NCBI GenBank assembly: GCA_964019695.1
Contig: OZ026531.1
Coordinates: forward strand, 12,490,593 to 12,554,592
From: Loripinus fragilis
Lineage: Eukaryota; Mollusca; Bivalvia; Lucinida; Lucinidae
Length of the DNA stretch: 64,000 nucleotides
Direction of reading: 5' to 3'
Made by a program: the position numbers and the translations under genes. The notes under the pieces were generated by a model that was given only the letters and a program-made list of their open reading frames with translations, was not told the origin of the DNA and did not search any database. Each line of letters starts with the position of its first letter. Position 1 is the first letter of the stretch. Shown one piece after another: positions 1 through 13,000 of the stretch.

Positions 1-75
<75 letters not shown>
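1..75. repeat. (AG)n microsatellite
   Basis: Pure AG dinucleotide run from the first base of the window; it probably extends upstream of it. Confidence 0.97.
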
Positions 76-78
<3 letters not shown>

Positions 79-216
79 AGAGCTGTTGACTGAGAACCTA
101 TAATGTGTATTTATCTACTTATAGCAAGATGAGTCTTTGGCTTGTTTTACCGTAAATAGAGGATATCTTATCATGTTATATAGAAGTGAAGTGGATAGCA
201 ATGCAGTATGCCAATA

Positions 217-732
217 TTAAAGGGGACAGCAACTCTAATATTAAGTATGTTTAATCAGAAAGAGCTCTATGAACCATGAATTTTGATACAAGTATCATCA
301 AAATCGGTTTAAAAATGGGGAAGTTATGGACGTTTAAAGAATTCAATACGGCCAGGATTTAGCCGCTATTTTGAATATTTAATTAGCTTTCAGAATTTTT
401 TCAACTGCTTAATTTTTAGTTATCAATACTATCACAGCATCTGTGTTTCAGCAGATATACAGCTTTATACAGAAGGAAAATGTGTTATTAAAGATAATTG
501 CAAGTAATCCATTGGTTTGTCTTTGATTTTGATTATGCATATTTAATTAGGCTGTGTGACGTCACTAAGCCTACAATATGGCCGCTTCCATTACAGTCCA
601 TTTGCAAATATTTAAACGCCTACAACTTCTTAGTTTTTCAACCGATTTAGATGAAACTGGTATCAAAATTCATGGTTTTTTAAGATCTTTCATATAAAAC
701 ATAGTAATCATCAGGGTTGCCGTCCCCTTTAA
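217..732. mobile_element. Palindromic MITE with TTAA-type ends
   Basis: Both ends read TTAAAGGGGAC(A/G)GCAAC in inverted orientation (20 bp, two mismatches). A second inverted pair lies inside (ccatgaattttgatac / gtatcaaaattcatgg). No open frame resembling a transposase. TTAA at both edges suggests a piggyBac-like target, which is an inference. Confidence 0.7.
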
Positions 733-737
733 TCAAC

Positions 738-1795
738 TCAATGAACAAATCGTTTAGACTTTAATATGTAGTCCTGTACTTTAAGGAATAGAGCTTCATT
801 TCCTTCATCAGTTGATGTATCCTTGCCAAAAAGTAATTCATGAGTTGTATGATTTCTAAGAAGGGCTTCTAAGTATCTTTCTCGTGTTACATCGTAATTT
901 GGGCATATGAAGAAAAAGTGGTAAGCACTTTCAACCCCCCCACAGGCACAGGAAGGACTGAGAACTATATTTTTTCGATAAAGATCAGAATTGAGCGAGC
1001 TACATGCCATTCGTATTCTTGCATGAAGTATTTGACCTAGCCTTGACCCACCAGAAAAGAATTTTGGTGGTGCTCGCCTCTGTGTGTCTTTGTTGAGTTG
1101 GTATTTAAATAATGCAACTGAGCTGGACTCTTTAATTTCTTGGGGTAGGTTATTCCAGTCTCATATTGTGGAGGGATAAAAAGAGTTATAATACAAGTTG
1201 GTGGTAGCGTGAATTGTGCGGATATCGTTAGAATTTCTGAGTCTGTATGGATTAGCCTCTTGAACAAGTGGTGGCACAAAATCCTGCAGGTAAGGAGGAG
1301 TTAGATTATTGAGGATTTTGTAGAATATAACCAATTTATGCTTTTTGCGACGTTCTTGCAGAGTGTCCCACCCCAGATCAGAAAGAAGTTTATCGTGGCT
1401 GCAGAGTTTCGTGCCTCCTGTTATAATTCTGGCAGCTTCGTAATGAATATCGTCAAGCTGTTTTTTAACATGAGAAGGACTGTTATCCCATACCGAGTCA
1501 CTATTCTCAAGTAGAGGACGAATAAATGCATTGTACATTTTTTCGAGTGCTTTTCGATTGATTTTAAACTTGAGTAATCTCATTAGGTTTAATCTTGACC
1601 AGGCTGTTTCTGCAATATTATTTATGCGCTCTATACAGGAACATGTATTGGATATGGTAAGCCCTAAATGTTTATGGCTAGTAGTTTCATTAAGGACAAC
1701 GTTATTCATTTCCAAAGAGGGGTGAGAGACTGGATGCTGTCTTCGAGATATTAGATAGTATTTTGATTTATTTTTAGCTGCAACATCTTAAAGTG
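738..1795 (-). pseudogene. Non-LTR retrotransposon (CR1/Jockey-like) ORF2 3' end, decayed
   Basis: Reading leftwards, fragments match the end of a LINE RT: an HPVSHPSLEMN... / TSHKHLGLTIS segment, a RLNLMRLLKFKINRKALEKMY helix region, then IYHEAARIITGGTK-type and DLGWDTLQERRKKHKL segments, and a C-terminal zinc-binding-like C-x-C-G-x(4)-H-x(4)-C-P-x-Y motif followed by the stop at 738. At least two frameshifts break it, between about 1165 and 1010 and near 1161. It is 5'-truncated near 1795, as is usual for LINE insertions. The endonuclease and RT palm are absent. Confidence 0.8.
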
Positions 1796-2782
1796 TATGT
1801 TCATGCTTTTCAACATTCTACTTTATTCACAAATAAATATTTCGTTATGGACTAATTTTATTTTCACAGATCATTTATCCATCTGGTTAGTTAATTACAG
1901 AAACTTTTATAGCCGTGTATCTAATCTTCTGGGAGCAGACATCTTACAGCTATTGGCACACATTAACCTGAGTTAAACTCAATATGCTGGCCTCCCAAAT
2001 GATTGAAGCGGCACCTTTCAGTCAATTTCTTTATTTCAATATTGGATAATGGGTATTCCATTTTAATTACAATCAACAGCCAAATCAATGCAAATTAAAT
2101 TGTAACAACTGTCAAACGAAAAGTATTTTGTTTTTCAATAAGTTTCATTTGATTTTATTCTGTCTTTTTGTTTGCAAAATGACGAAAATTGTTACATAAA
2201 ATGTCGTCTGCTACAGTAATTATTAGTGCTTTAAGACTTAAATTTTAAAATTAATTATTAAATATGGGCCAAGTATCAAAATATACTCATCAATGCACAC
2301 ACTGCTAAAAGCATTACTCTGAAAAATTGTTATTTTTTGCCTTTTGACTGATTTATAATTCTGCTTTGGTAGTGTGTAAGCAGGTGGAAGTGATTCCAGT
2401 TTTGGTGTGTAGAGAACATTGACCTGAGAATGACCAGACTCCCATTAAGAAGCAAAAGTGATTAATTACAGGCTAATAGAAGGGCATTCACAAACATTTA
2501 ATGAGGAATTATTCCTGCCATACTGTAAACTCAAAAATAAACGCATTTGAAAAAAAGTGTGAATAATCCCTTTAACTGGATCGAAAGATACAGTACCATG
2601 AAAACTGGACGTTTCTTTTTTGTTTGAGTATACATGCTTACAACTTGCATAGAAAGACATCAATACCAATGAAACCTTACACTTGTTGAGAAGAAACATT
2701 GCTGCTAATACGCCGAAATTTTTATGTAAACATTTTTACTCAGTAAACAGGGTAAAAAGTTATGATAAAGCAAACATTACTA
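1796..2782. other. AT-rich intergenic DNA, nothing recognised
   Basis: No gene, RNA or repeat unit could be supported here; open frames are short and low in complexity. Confidence 0.5.
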
Positions 2783-3032
2783 TACTGACGGGCAAAAGAA
2801 ACGCTACATGCAAAATTTCGATAAATTACTCAGAAGGAAATAAAATTAGTGGCAGCAGTTAAAATATTCATGTATATTAGCCAACTTGCCTGATAAACAT
2901 AAATCGATCAATGCAAATAACCCCATGCTTTACTCAAGGTTCTGGTCATGGTATGCTCGTACAGCTCGTGCTTGTAAACCACATGTCTAACCTGACAAAA
3001 TTATATTTTAGCGTTTCTTTTGCCCGTCAGTA
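2783..3032. mobile_element. MITE-A copy 1 (Tc/mariner-like ends)
   Basis: Inverted ends TACTGACGGGCAAAAGAAACGC at left and its reverse complement at right, flanked by TA-rich sequence; 250 bp, non-coding. A second copy is at 32999-33492. Confidence 0.8.
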
Positions 3033-3949
3033 TATATAATTATGTTTATATGCACAACCCAATATTTTGTCATTAATGCTATGGTAAACCTATAGAGTAC
3101 CCCATCAAACACAGAACGTCAAAACAACGTCAAACAACGTCAATGACGTCATATCGACGTTGATATAACGTTTTGTTTCTACTAGGTAGAGGATAGAAAC
3201 AGAAAATAGCAAATCAATTTGGGGGTAAATAAATTAAGATTTGCTTCCATCAAAGAGGCATCCGGCCTTATCGGTAAGCTAAAAAAAACAAAAAAAAACA
3301 CAAAAAAAACAAAAAAAAACCAACTGTTGAACAGATCCTGCATTAATATAATGTAATTTTCAACAGTAAAAATACAATGCTCACTTTGCCAAAATAGCTG
3401 GTATTTGTTGATTTTCCCTTTAATGCGAATGAGCAGCGGGAATCCAGGCACAGCGTATACTAATATTCAAGAATTATCTCTAAAAACAGAAAAAAAACTT
3501 CCTAAAATACATGTGACATGTGACAGTTCTATTTTGTTGTCACATTGTCAGAACATGTGCAAAAATATGCAAAACGAAATGCAACCGGGCAAAATGTACA
3601 AAATATTATACCTGTGCAATTTTGCACAGGTATTATGTTTTGTACATTCTGCCAGGTCTTGACATCGTTTTGAGGGAATAAGTGATCCAGAATGATTTTT
3701 TTCGCATTACAAAAAGATAGTGTCTGGAGCCAGACTACTCACTGTCGGACAATAAAACACACAAACAACAAACATCACACTGCTTTCATCAACACCTGAG
3801 AATTGCTTATAATTCTGCGATACTCGAGTATGTATGGTACTGTATAGTAATATGAATTGCCATAGTAACGGAAATCCAAACGCGCAGCAGCCAAATCTGG
3901 CTACAGTTCTTGTCATTCAATAGTGTTTTCAACTCATCGCTCACTCATC
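3033..3949. other. Intergenic region upstream of the iGluR start
   Basis: Contains an ACGTC-rich stretch (about 3115-3175), an A-rich run (3280-3320) and a small inverted repeat around ttgcacaggt (3613-3635). The promoter of the receptor gene should lie in the last few hundred bases, but no TATA box or other element can be assigned with confidence. Confidence 0.4.
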
Positions 3950-4018
3950 ATGGCTGGAATTATTAATTTTCATTGGATACTTTTATTTAGCTTTTTATCA
4001 TCATGTTTATGCAATAAG
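3950..4018 (+). CDS. iGluR exon 1: start codon and signal peptide
   Basis: The exon encodes 23 residues starting MAGIINFHW and ending CLCNK: a hydrophobic core (ILLFSFLSS) followed by small/polar residues, a typical secretory signal with likely cleavage near the CLC. The donor AAG|GTAAGA at 4019 is close to consensus. The ATG is the first in frame after an in-frame stop at 3866-3868 and has a purine-poor but G+4 context (atcATGG). Phase 0 at its end matches the microexon at 16663. It is assigned to the receptor because its phase, strand and signal-peptide content are what the downstream exons require; no transcript evidence is available here. No clear TATA box was found upstream. Confidence 0.65.
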
Positions 4019-7000
4019 GTAAGACTAAACTTTTCAACAAATTCGTTTGAAGTTTTAATTTCAAAACCATGCACCTATACCTGACTAGGCTTTCTTTACT
4101 ACCGTACTACGCCTAAATATTGATGCATCGTATTTTTATCTACCTTGCTTATTACAAGTACCTGGATCCATTTCAGGCGCGAAAGACTCAATTGACACTT
4201 TGTACATTCTGGTCATACTTCTGCGGGCTGACTCAGTATGGAACTACACTGCTGGCTCGCATGCTGTCAGTCCCAAACATCAACATGAGTACGGTCTTAT
4301 CGAACTATTTTACCTGTAGGGTGCATTTAATATCGACCTTCACATTCGAAAGCATGTCGAGCTGATATTATCTTCATTGTTTATCCATGCAACATCTCTT
4401 CTCGTAGCAGACAGTATTCGATAGTAATCGGTATCCCTTGGTACTATCGGTTCCAGAGCTTTTTATTAATAATAATGTGGGACGTCCCGTGGGATATTGG
4501 TTCTTATAGCACATCATTTCCCGCCATTTACGACAATTGTCGCCTGCTCTCTCATCTGCTTATGTACTTTTAACCCTTAAAGTGCAAATAAAAAATCATC
4601 TGAAAATATCGCCTTCTGATGTCGTCTGCTGCCAATAATTGCCTAACATTACTGACGAATATAAGCAATTGCCTAACATTACTGACGAATATAACCATAG
4701 AAGGAACAGTGTAGACCCAGATCAGACTGCTCAGGAGCAGTCTGATCTGGGTCAACGCTGTTTGTCATAGAGGCTTCTTAAACATTTCAGCAGACGAGAA
4801 AGCAGACGACTTTTGTTGTGTTTGGCGCTTTATGTGTTAATAGCCTATTTTGCAAACGACCAGACAGGGTTCATAGTGTTTGCTTCCATGATGAAAACTA
4901 GTCTTAAGTGCATTTGAATAGATTCAGCAGACGTAAAAAGCAGACGACATTTTCAGGACAAACACTTGTTGGAAGGATAATTGTTAAAAGCATATGCGCA
5001 GCTATCCATCATGTACATAGGGGTTGGATTTCTAGGTTTTGACATGTGCCTTAATCTACTGCCATACTTTGTGTGTATGAGGAGTGAGGGACCTAGGTCG
5101 CACATGCTGAGAAAGAGAATCTGAATAACACTTAAAGTGGGCCATCTAGCGAAACGCCATATAAATGGCCCACCATTGAATGCTTGCTTGGAAGCTTTGT
5201 GGTTTTTAAGGTGATCCGGGCCAGTATTGCTAAGAACCCCTATATTTTGTGATTTTTCAGGGGGTGGGGGCGGATCCCCTGTACCCCCTCTGGATCCGCG
5301 CATGTACTCGGCTTAAATATTCCTATTAAAAGATATCTCGATTAAAACGGGTGACAAATACGCTCCAGGGGCGGATCCAGGTTTTCTGGAAAGGGACTTC
5401 ATATGTGTAAAGGTGTGGGGTAGGGGGTTCGCTTTGCTGATTTTATCTCATTATTCTTAAATATCCCATGAAAATGAAATAATTTGGTCTTACTCAGTCA
5501 CTGAGACCAAATTATTTCATTGTGATGTGTGATGGGATATTTAAAAAAAAAGGGGGGGGGAGGGGGGGGGGGCTCGAGCGAACTCCCTCTGGATCTGCCA
5601 AATACGCTCGCTTGCAGATTACGTCATATAAAAAACTTTGCATGCAAACATCTGCGATACACTCCAATAAATGCTTTCTTTATTGAATTATTTGTAACAA
5701 ATTAGAAGTGCGTAGTTTACACGAGAACCGATTTGTATTAGTGCACCCTGAGGAGCATTGATCATGTTGATAGCTTTCACAGGTAATACCTTGTCGCACA
5801 TGTATGAACATTAGCAGGAGAAAACATACCTTTCCGTGTTTGTTATTTCAACGTGAGCATTTTCGTTTTTTTGCGCACGTACAATTAAAAAGAGTAAGTG
5901 AGTATGACCAGGAAATACCACAACCACAAACCGCAGACAACCCCATGGCACCGCGAGGAAGAGCCGCTCAACCATCACGAGACACCAGGAAGAGAAAATT
6001 AAGCAAAGCAACCAGCTCTCTCTTCCCCATCAAGATGATTGCAATACTAGAATGGACATAAGGTAACGTACAACAAAACATAGAACAATTACAGACTCCC
6101 AAAACGGGAGTAACAATAAACAAAAAGTCAACGACAACAGAATCACCGCCTTAGAATGGACAGCAGCCCAAGCCACTGGGGGGCTTAAATGCATTTTACT
6201 GGTACCAAATCTTCACCCTAGATTCTGCCGTTGTTGAAGTACAAAATGTTCAGCTCGCATGGAAGCCATCTAACTAATGCAATGTATCATCTGACATGGA
6301 GAAACACTCTAATCAAATTAACACACCATGATGAAACAAAGAAAATGGCTCATGACTGCGTAGTACTATGTACCTAAAAGCTCCATTTTGTAGCTGGAAC
6401 TGGCGTATGGAAAATTAGGTCTGTAGCAAGTAGCTCCAGCTCTATTAAAATCGATTATTCTGATTATCCGAAAAGTTTATTCATCAGAATAAATGAAGTT
6501 TATGTATTTTTCAATAGAATATCGTAATAGCGATATTTTCATTGAAAAAAACCCCCATAAACTTCATTTATAATCGTTTGTTTTGCTGAAATCACACTTG
6601 TTATTGTGTTAACATGGTTTATGTGACGTCAGCGTCAAGTTATAACCTGCGTTTTCAAAGTAGATCCTCGATGTACAAACGAGGTCGGATTCCATTTTGC
6701 GGAATTGGCCGAGGCAGTTCCGATTGATGATGCCTATTGTTGAGGAGGCGATGCACATTGGAATCCCTTATTCTGCTGATACCTAAGAAACTGCAGTGTC
6801 ACATAACAGACACAAAGCAAGGCGCACAGTGTATTCTAATGGGATCTGGCCCCGAGGTTATATAACTTTTTTCATGCTCAACTCAACTGAGCACAAAATT
6901 TCAACTGCTCATAAAAATTAAAATGTTGAAAAGTACAGAAGTTTCTTGCTTTAAGTCCCTCAGATGTTGTATTTATCATGCTGATAAATGTTAAAATGCC

Positions 7001-10000
7001 AACAATTGTTGGCATTTTAACATTTATGAGCAGGATAAATTTTGTGCTCAGCTGAGTTGAGCATGAAAAAAGTTTTATAACCTCCGTCGGAGGACTCCAT
7101 TGAGAAAATGGTTGGACCTGGAAACATCTAGACATCTGCTCTAAACGTATGTCCTGATAGTACTTGTGTATGGGTTGGTGTATTGGAGGTTGTCCTTAGA
7201 AAGACAATTCTGATGGAGAAGCTGGAAAGGACATACAGACAGTTTATACCGCAGATATTGACGCTTCCCAGTCACAGTGGTCTATATCTTATCAAGAGCT
7301 ATTCCCATCGAGGGTGTTATTCATAAACGGGCATTGGTGTTGATTGGTGGCGTCTGCAGGAGATGAATCAATCGAAAAGACGCTTATCCACAGACAATTC
7401 ACAGCGAAAAGTTTTGAAAGTAATAGATGGTTTATGGCTGTGCTGACATTATTTCTCAAGTATGATCTTCCAAATTGCTGCGATGTCTTCGAAGGACCGG
7501 TGGAGAACCCTGATATTTGTTAACAAAAAGCATTCATGTTAGAGATACTCAGAATCAAAGTAATGTGAGAAATATTGAGATGTTATCAAAAAGACTATGT
7601 TTTACCCTGCATACTGAAAGATACAAAAAACTGAACCTGATTCCAAAAAGAAATTAGAAATCTCACAGAAAAGGTAGCCTTTGTATATACATAGTAGCAT
7701 GAACTCATTTTAACAAAGACGTTTTAGATTTTAAGCTGTAAACAGAGTTACTGGACAGTGTGTGTCATCTTAAACCTCAACGAAGTTTTAAAGTTGAACT
7801 TAAAGAAGACCCTCCCAGGAGGTTTGCATTTGCTGGCAGAAACTATAGAACAGAACAGATGGTGGCCAAAATGGACACTAAAATGAAACAGTCACCAATC
7901 TTGAACTGCAATGCCACATTTCCCCCTTGTATATCTGAACTGATTCCTTCATATTCACATACAATATTTATTTATGTCAGTATCTCAATCACTTCTTTCA
8001 ATGTGCATTATTGTCTTCGTTCACTGAATGATCTTTGTCGAAGTCCAACGTCTCTCTGTACTACCTTACTTCATGAAACTTAACCTTAATCGTTTAACAA
8101 ACTTTTAAAAGATGTGGCTCGATATAATTGGCTTGTGATGAACAATGCAACTTTCTTTTTACTTCTAAACAACAGTAAAAGTACGAGTTTTATTTGTGGT
8201 CATGCCAAAAGATTTGTGATGTACTTAATTACCATTTGTACAATATAATTGCTCATTTTGGCTCTAAACTGTACAGATATTACTGTAGGCATTCCAATGG
8301 GTACTAATTGTTCTCCTCTTGTGGCTGATTTGTTTCTATTAGACGTCATGTTTTCTCTATTTGACAAATCAAGCTGACGTTCTTGAAGCGTTTAACTCTA
8401 TATCTAGATATCTAGATGACTTTCTAAATACTGACAGTCCTTATTTTGAACAAATGGTAATTCAGATATATCCCGTTGAACTTCAGTTAAATAAGGCAAA
8501 TTCTTTTGGACTTGTCCATAAATAATGATATAGTTTCATCTTAAATGTATGATAAATGAGGTGATCATAATTTTGAAATAGTTGGATTCACTTATCTGAA
8601 TGCTGTGAAAAAATCTATAAGAAGGGGAGCGAGGAACATTTTGTTCCTCGCTCCCTTTCTTATGGTGTGTAGATTTCACAGCTTATTCGTCTTGCGAGAA
8701 TATATATCCTAATGATTGTGATTGCAAAGATAGATATAACTGTAGTCTGTTTGACTCTGTAAGTTATTATAAAAGGCTTTCAATATCATAAATTTCGTAA
8801 AGCATTTACTAAATTATATCCCAGACACTCAGAGTTGATACTTAGAACGATGTTGGTTATAACAAAACTCTCCTGCAATCAAGGCATACCATAGTCAGTA
8901 TTTTATGGTGATTTTGTTTATAATTTCAAAAGAATTGCTGGAAAGCCTCATCTTCTTGATTTATTCAAAAAGATAATCAGTCGTTATAAAGGTTTTTGAT
9001 TCGTTTTTGATTGTTACTCCCATTGTGGAATTATGTAATTGTTCTATGTTTTGTTGTTCATTCTAGTTTTGAAACATCTTGATTGGGAAGAGAGAGCTGA
9101 TTGCTTTGCTTAGTTTGACTTTCTGGTGTCTTGTGATTGTTGTGTGGCTCTTCCTCGCGGTGTCATTGGTTTATCTGCAGTTTGTGATCGTGGTATTTCC
9201 TGATCATACTCACTATATTTGTGCTATATATAACATAGATATTATGCGACAGTCTGCATGTCTGGTTTTAAACCTAATTACGGTTTATAGCCATGGTTTC
9301 CTCTTAATTGATCGACATTTGGTCACGCCACGACTCAGTAACGACCATGACCTAAACTTTGATCGGTGGGTCGGTGTCTGATGCTTGCCCGAGACTGGAT
9401 CCACCGTAGCTCAATGAGCATTGACTTATGTGGCTTATGAGCCCTATTTCTTTGTTTCATCACAATAAGTTAGGGTGATTTTATTATATACAAAGTAATG
9501 AAATACATAGAGGATATTCAAATTTTTGGAATGAATATGCCATTTATTTCATCGAGTGAAGCGAAAAATACATATTTCATGAGTGGCGAAGCCACGAATG
9601 AAATATTCATTTTCTCGCTTTACGAGATGAAATAAATGGCATATTCATGACAAAATTTGAATTTTCTTTTTAATTTATACAATTTTAAGCCGAAAGACGT
9701 CAAACGCGGTCGCATATTACGTCATATTAATGATGACGTTTGATAATGTGCAATGTCGGCCAAAGCTAAAATCATAGGACCAAGAGTAGAAAAACTGAAA
9801 ATTTCAGCAATTACCAAAATGTTCCTTGCGATCTAACTAAGAAGATGAATACCCACACTTTGTGTTTTTTTTCCACTCATAAGAAAGTTACAGGCGTTTG
9901 AAATTCTGGAGTAGGCTAAAGAAAGTCAACGGACAAAGCAGAGGACATCCAAATTCACCCGTGAAATACAACTTATATTTTCACTGCAGTGAAAATACAG

Positions 10001-13000
10001 CTTTTTATATTTTCACGGCTGTAAAATACAGCTTTTTTTAAATATGCATTATTACTTATATGTGATGATATAAAATAATGTATTATTCAGCTATGAAGCC
10101 TCCATGCGCTAAAAAATGTTTGTGTTTTATTACCAGCAGCAGATATGGCCAGTAAATATATTTTAAGCCTCCCCACCCCATGTGACTGCAACTACTATAC
10201 GTAATATAGTGTTGAATCTGTTTTTAAGTCAGTGTTTGGTGGTACTGCCAATCATTGTGTGTTGGGTTTCGTGTTTGGCCCTGGTATCAATCAGAACTGC
10301 CTCGGCAAATTCCGTGGAATCGGACCTCGGATGTCCATTGAGGATCTACTTTGATAATGTGACGCTGACGTCACAGAAACCACGCCAACCCAATAACAAG
10401 TGTGATTGCAGCAAAACAAACGATTATAAATGAAGTTTATGTTTTCTTTTCAACAAAATATCGCTATATTTTGTTGAAAAATACATAAACTTCATTTATT
10501 CTACTGATTAAACTTTTCGGGTAATCAGAAAATGGATTTTAATAGGGCTGAACCAACATGCTACAGAACTAATTTTCCTTACGCCAATTCCGGCTAACAA
10601 AATGGAGGTTTTATCGTACATATTACTACGCGTTATGCGGCTTACGTACACCCGAGGTTTGATTCGATTCTCGAATTGTGCCGGGCTCTCCCGATTAATA
10701 GTTCTTTGTGACCATTCTAGTTTTGCAATCATATTGCTGAGAAAGGTTATTTGAGTTGTATTCTTGCTTTTATTCGTGTGTCTTTGTTTGCCTGTGCGTT
10801 GCAGCTCAAGATTGGTAATGTCGCTTCCTCAGCGTTGACAGTGGTTGGTATGTGATCTCCGATTGTGGCATTTGTTTGTCTCTTAGTAAAATATCAATGA
10901 TGTAAATATCATACATCAATTTAATTTTTATGCGCCATTTTGAAGGCTTCATCTAGGGTGAACGGTTTTAGCCACTTTTAGCTACAACTATGAAACATGT
11001 ACTATTGATTGTGACAGCTTAGTAGTGTATTATCTATGAAAGACTTAGCATAGTAAGGGTTATCTACCCATTCTACAATATGACGACACCTGTTCTGAAC
11101 ATTCAATAACCGAAAGATTGTAGAGCATTTTGATATCATAAGCGAAACTAATAGGTTTACGGTTAGATTGCGTGATGAAAGAAATTAATAGTAGTGAATC
11201 GTCGGTCTCAAGCGCGTATTTAAATTAATCATTATGTTGGGAAAAGTGGGACATAAGTGCCTCTCGTGGCCTCATTAGGTGCTTAAAGTGAGATGGTGCT
11301 TCAGAAAAGGCGGGAAATAATTGATTATGCTTATTTGAAAAGTCATTCCTTAAAGACATAAATATGGTTGCATAATACCCCAATGACCAGTGGAAAATAA
11401 AAGATAAACAATGTTTGTGAACATTCAGTGACCAGACCATCTTTGCAAGCCAGTGGTACATACTGTCTGCCAGCCAAGAGAAACAGTGACATCACGCTTT
11501 GTTTACAAATTTATCATGGACTTATAATCGATAGATCACTTGTGTATTAATCCTATCCACAGGATAGGATAGGATTAATACACAAGTGATCTATCGAATC
11601 GCGTTAGCTCAAGTGGAGTGTACAAATTAATGTTCTGCTTAACAATTATAAACAAAATATTACGTCACTGTCACTCTTGATTGGCACGACAGTAGTATAT
11701 TTCATTCCATAGCAAACTTTAGTACCCTCTGCTTGCGAAGCTGGGGCCAGAGAAAGGGTAAGATGTTTTATGTTAAGATTTTGACGGTGGTACAAAAAGG
11801 ATAATAGAATGTACTTTTTATTTTGTTATTTGGGTAAATAGTTAATACTAAGTTTGCATGATTCACCCAGAAAAGTGACATTTTTGCTAGAGGTTTCGGC
11901 AAACATTGTAGACCTTGATCAGATGGTGCATGGTGCGGCAGCTGGTTGGGAACTTTACTGTATCAGCGGTTTCCCTCAAAATGAATTAGAAGAGTCCATA
12001 TGCCCCTCTTTTTCCTGTGTTGTGGGTTTCATGGCGGCTATATACATGTACATGTGTTAATCCTGCTTGATATTGTGATGCAAAAACGGTTTGAAAAGGC
12101 GATATGTTATTTACGGACATGTTTTAAGACTATGGATTTTTTTGAAAGTTGCTACCAACAGTCTATCATAAAAATGTAATCTAAGCTTTTCAGTTATTTC
12201 ATTTAAGGACTACAGGACATTAGACTTAACAGGATTTCTTTGCATATTAAAGAGACCCAGGATTAGAAATATATGTGATTTTTCTGTTATATCTTTTAGT
12301 TCAAAAAGATGAATATATGGTTTTTAGTAGGTCCCTGATACGGTTTTGACTATCTTGCATTTAGTTGCATTTACCCATTTACCCAACAGCTCATTTGAAT
12401 CAACAATGACAAGTTAAACAACTCAAATAATTTGGAAGTGAGCCGGTGCGTGACAAAATCAAAGAACTCCATGCCCAGTAAAGACTCAGAACAGCCTGGA
12501 CTTCAACACAACCAGAGTAGAGTTTTTGCTCTGGACTAATACAGCAACTCCTCTGAGTTTCAATAAACTGGAAACCAAACAAGAGGACCATTGGGCTCCA
12601 GGTCTCTCACCTAAGAATGACTAAAAAGGTCAGGTAAAAGCATTGCCACTCCCAAAATCCAGCCAAGAAGCAGTTTAAGTAAGACTTTGAGATTGTTAAA
12701 TACAATACAATATTTATTTAAAAATTCTTCTGCAAAAAGGCATATCAGAACATGTATTTATGGTGATTTAGTTTATAAATTTAAAAGAATTGTTGGAAAG
12801 TAAGTAAGGGTGCAAAGATCAGGAATCGATACAATCAAGTACCACACCTGACCAAGGATACCAATTGGAAAGTGACGAACTCACAGTTAGACACCACAAA
12901 CGAGAGCCAAGAGGTCAGCCCTTTCCCAGCAGGTGACCAGAAAGCACATATAAACAGACTCGCGCAAAGACATAACAAACACAAGACTGAACAAATACAT

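Noticed and set aside
4953..5303. 116-residue Gly/Pro-rich open frame
   Set aside because: Lies within a dispersed non-autonomous element; the same peptide appears at its other copies (23789-24028, 32490-32765).
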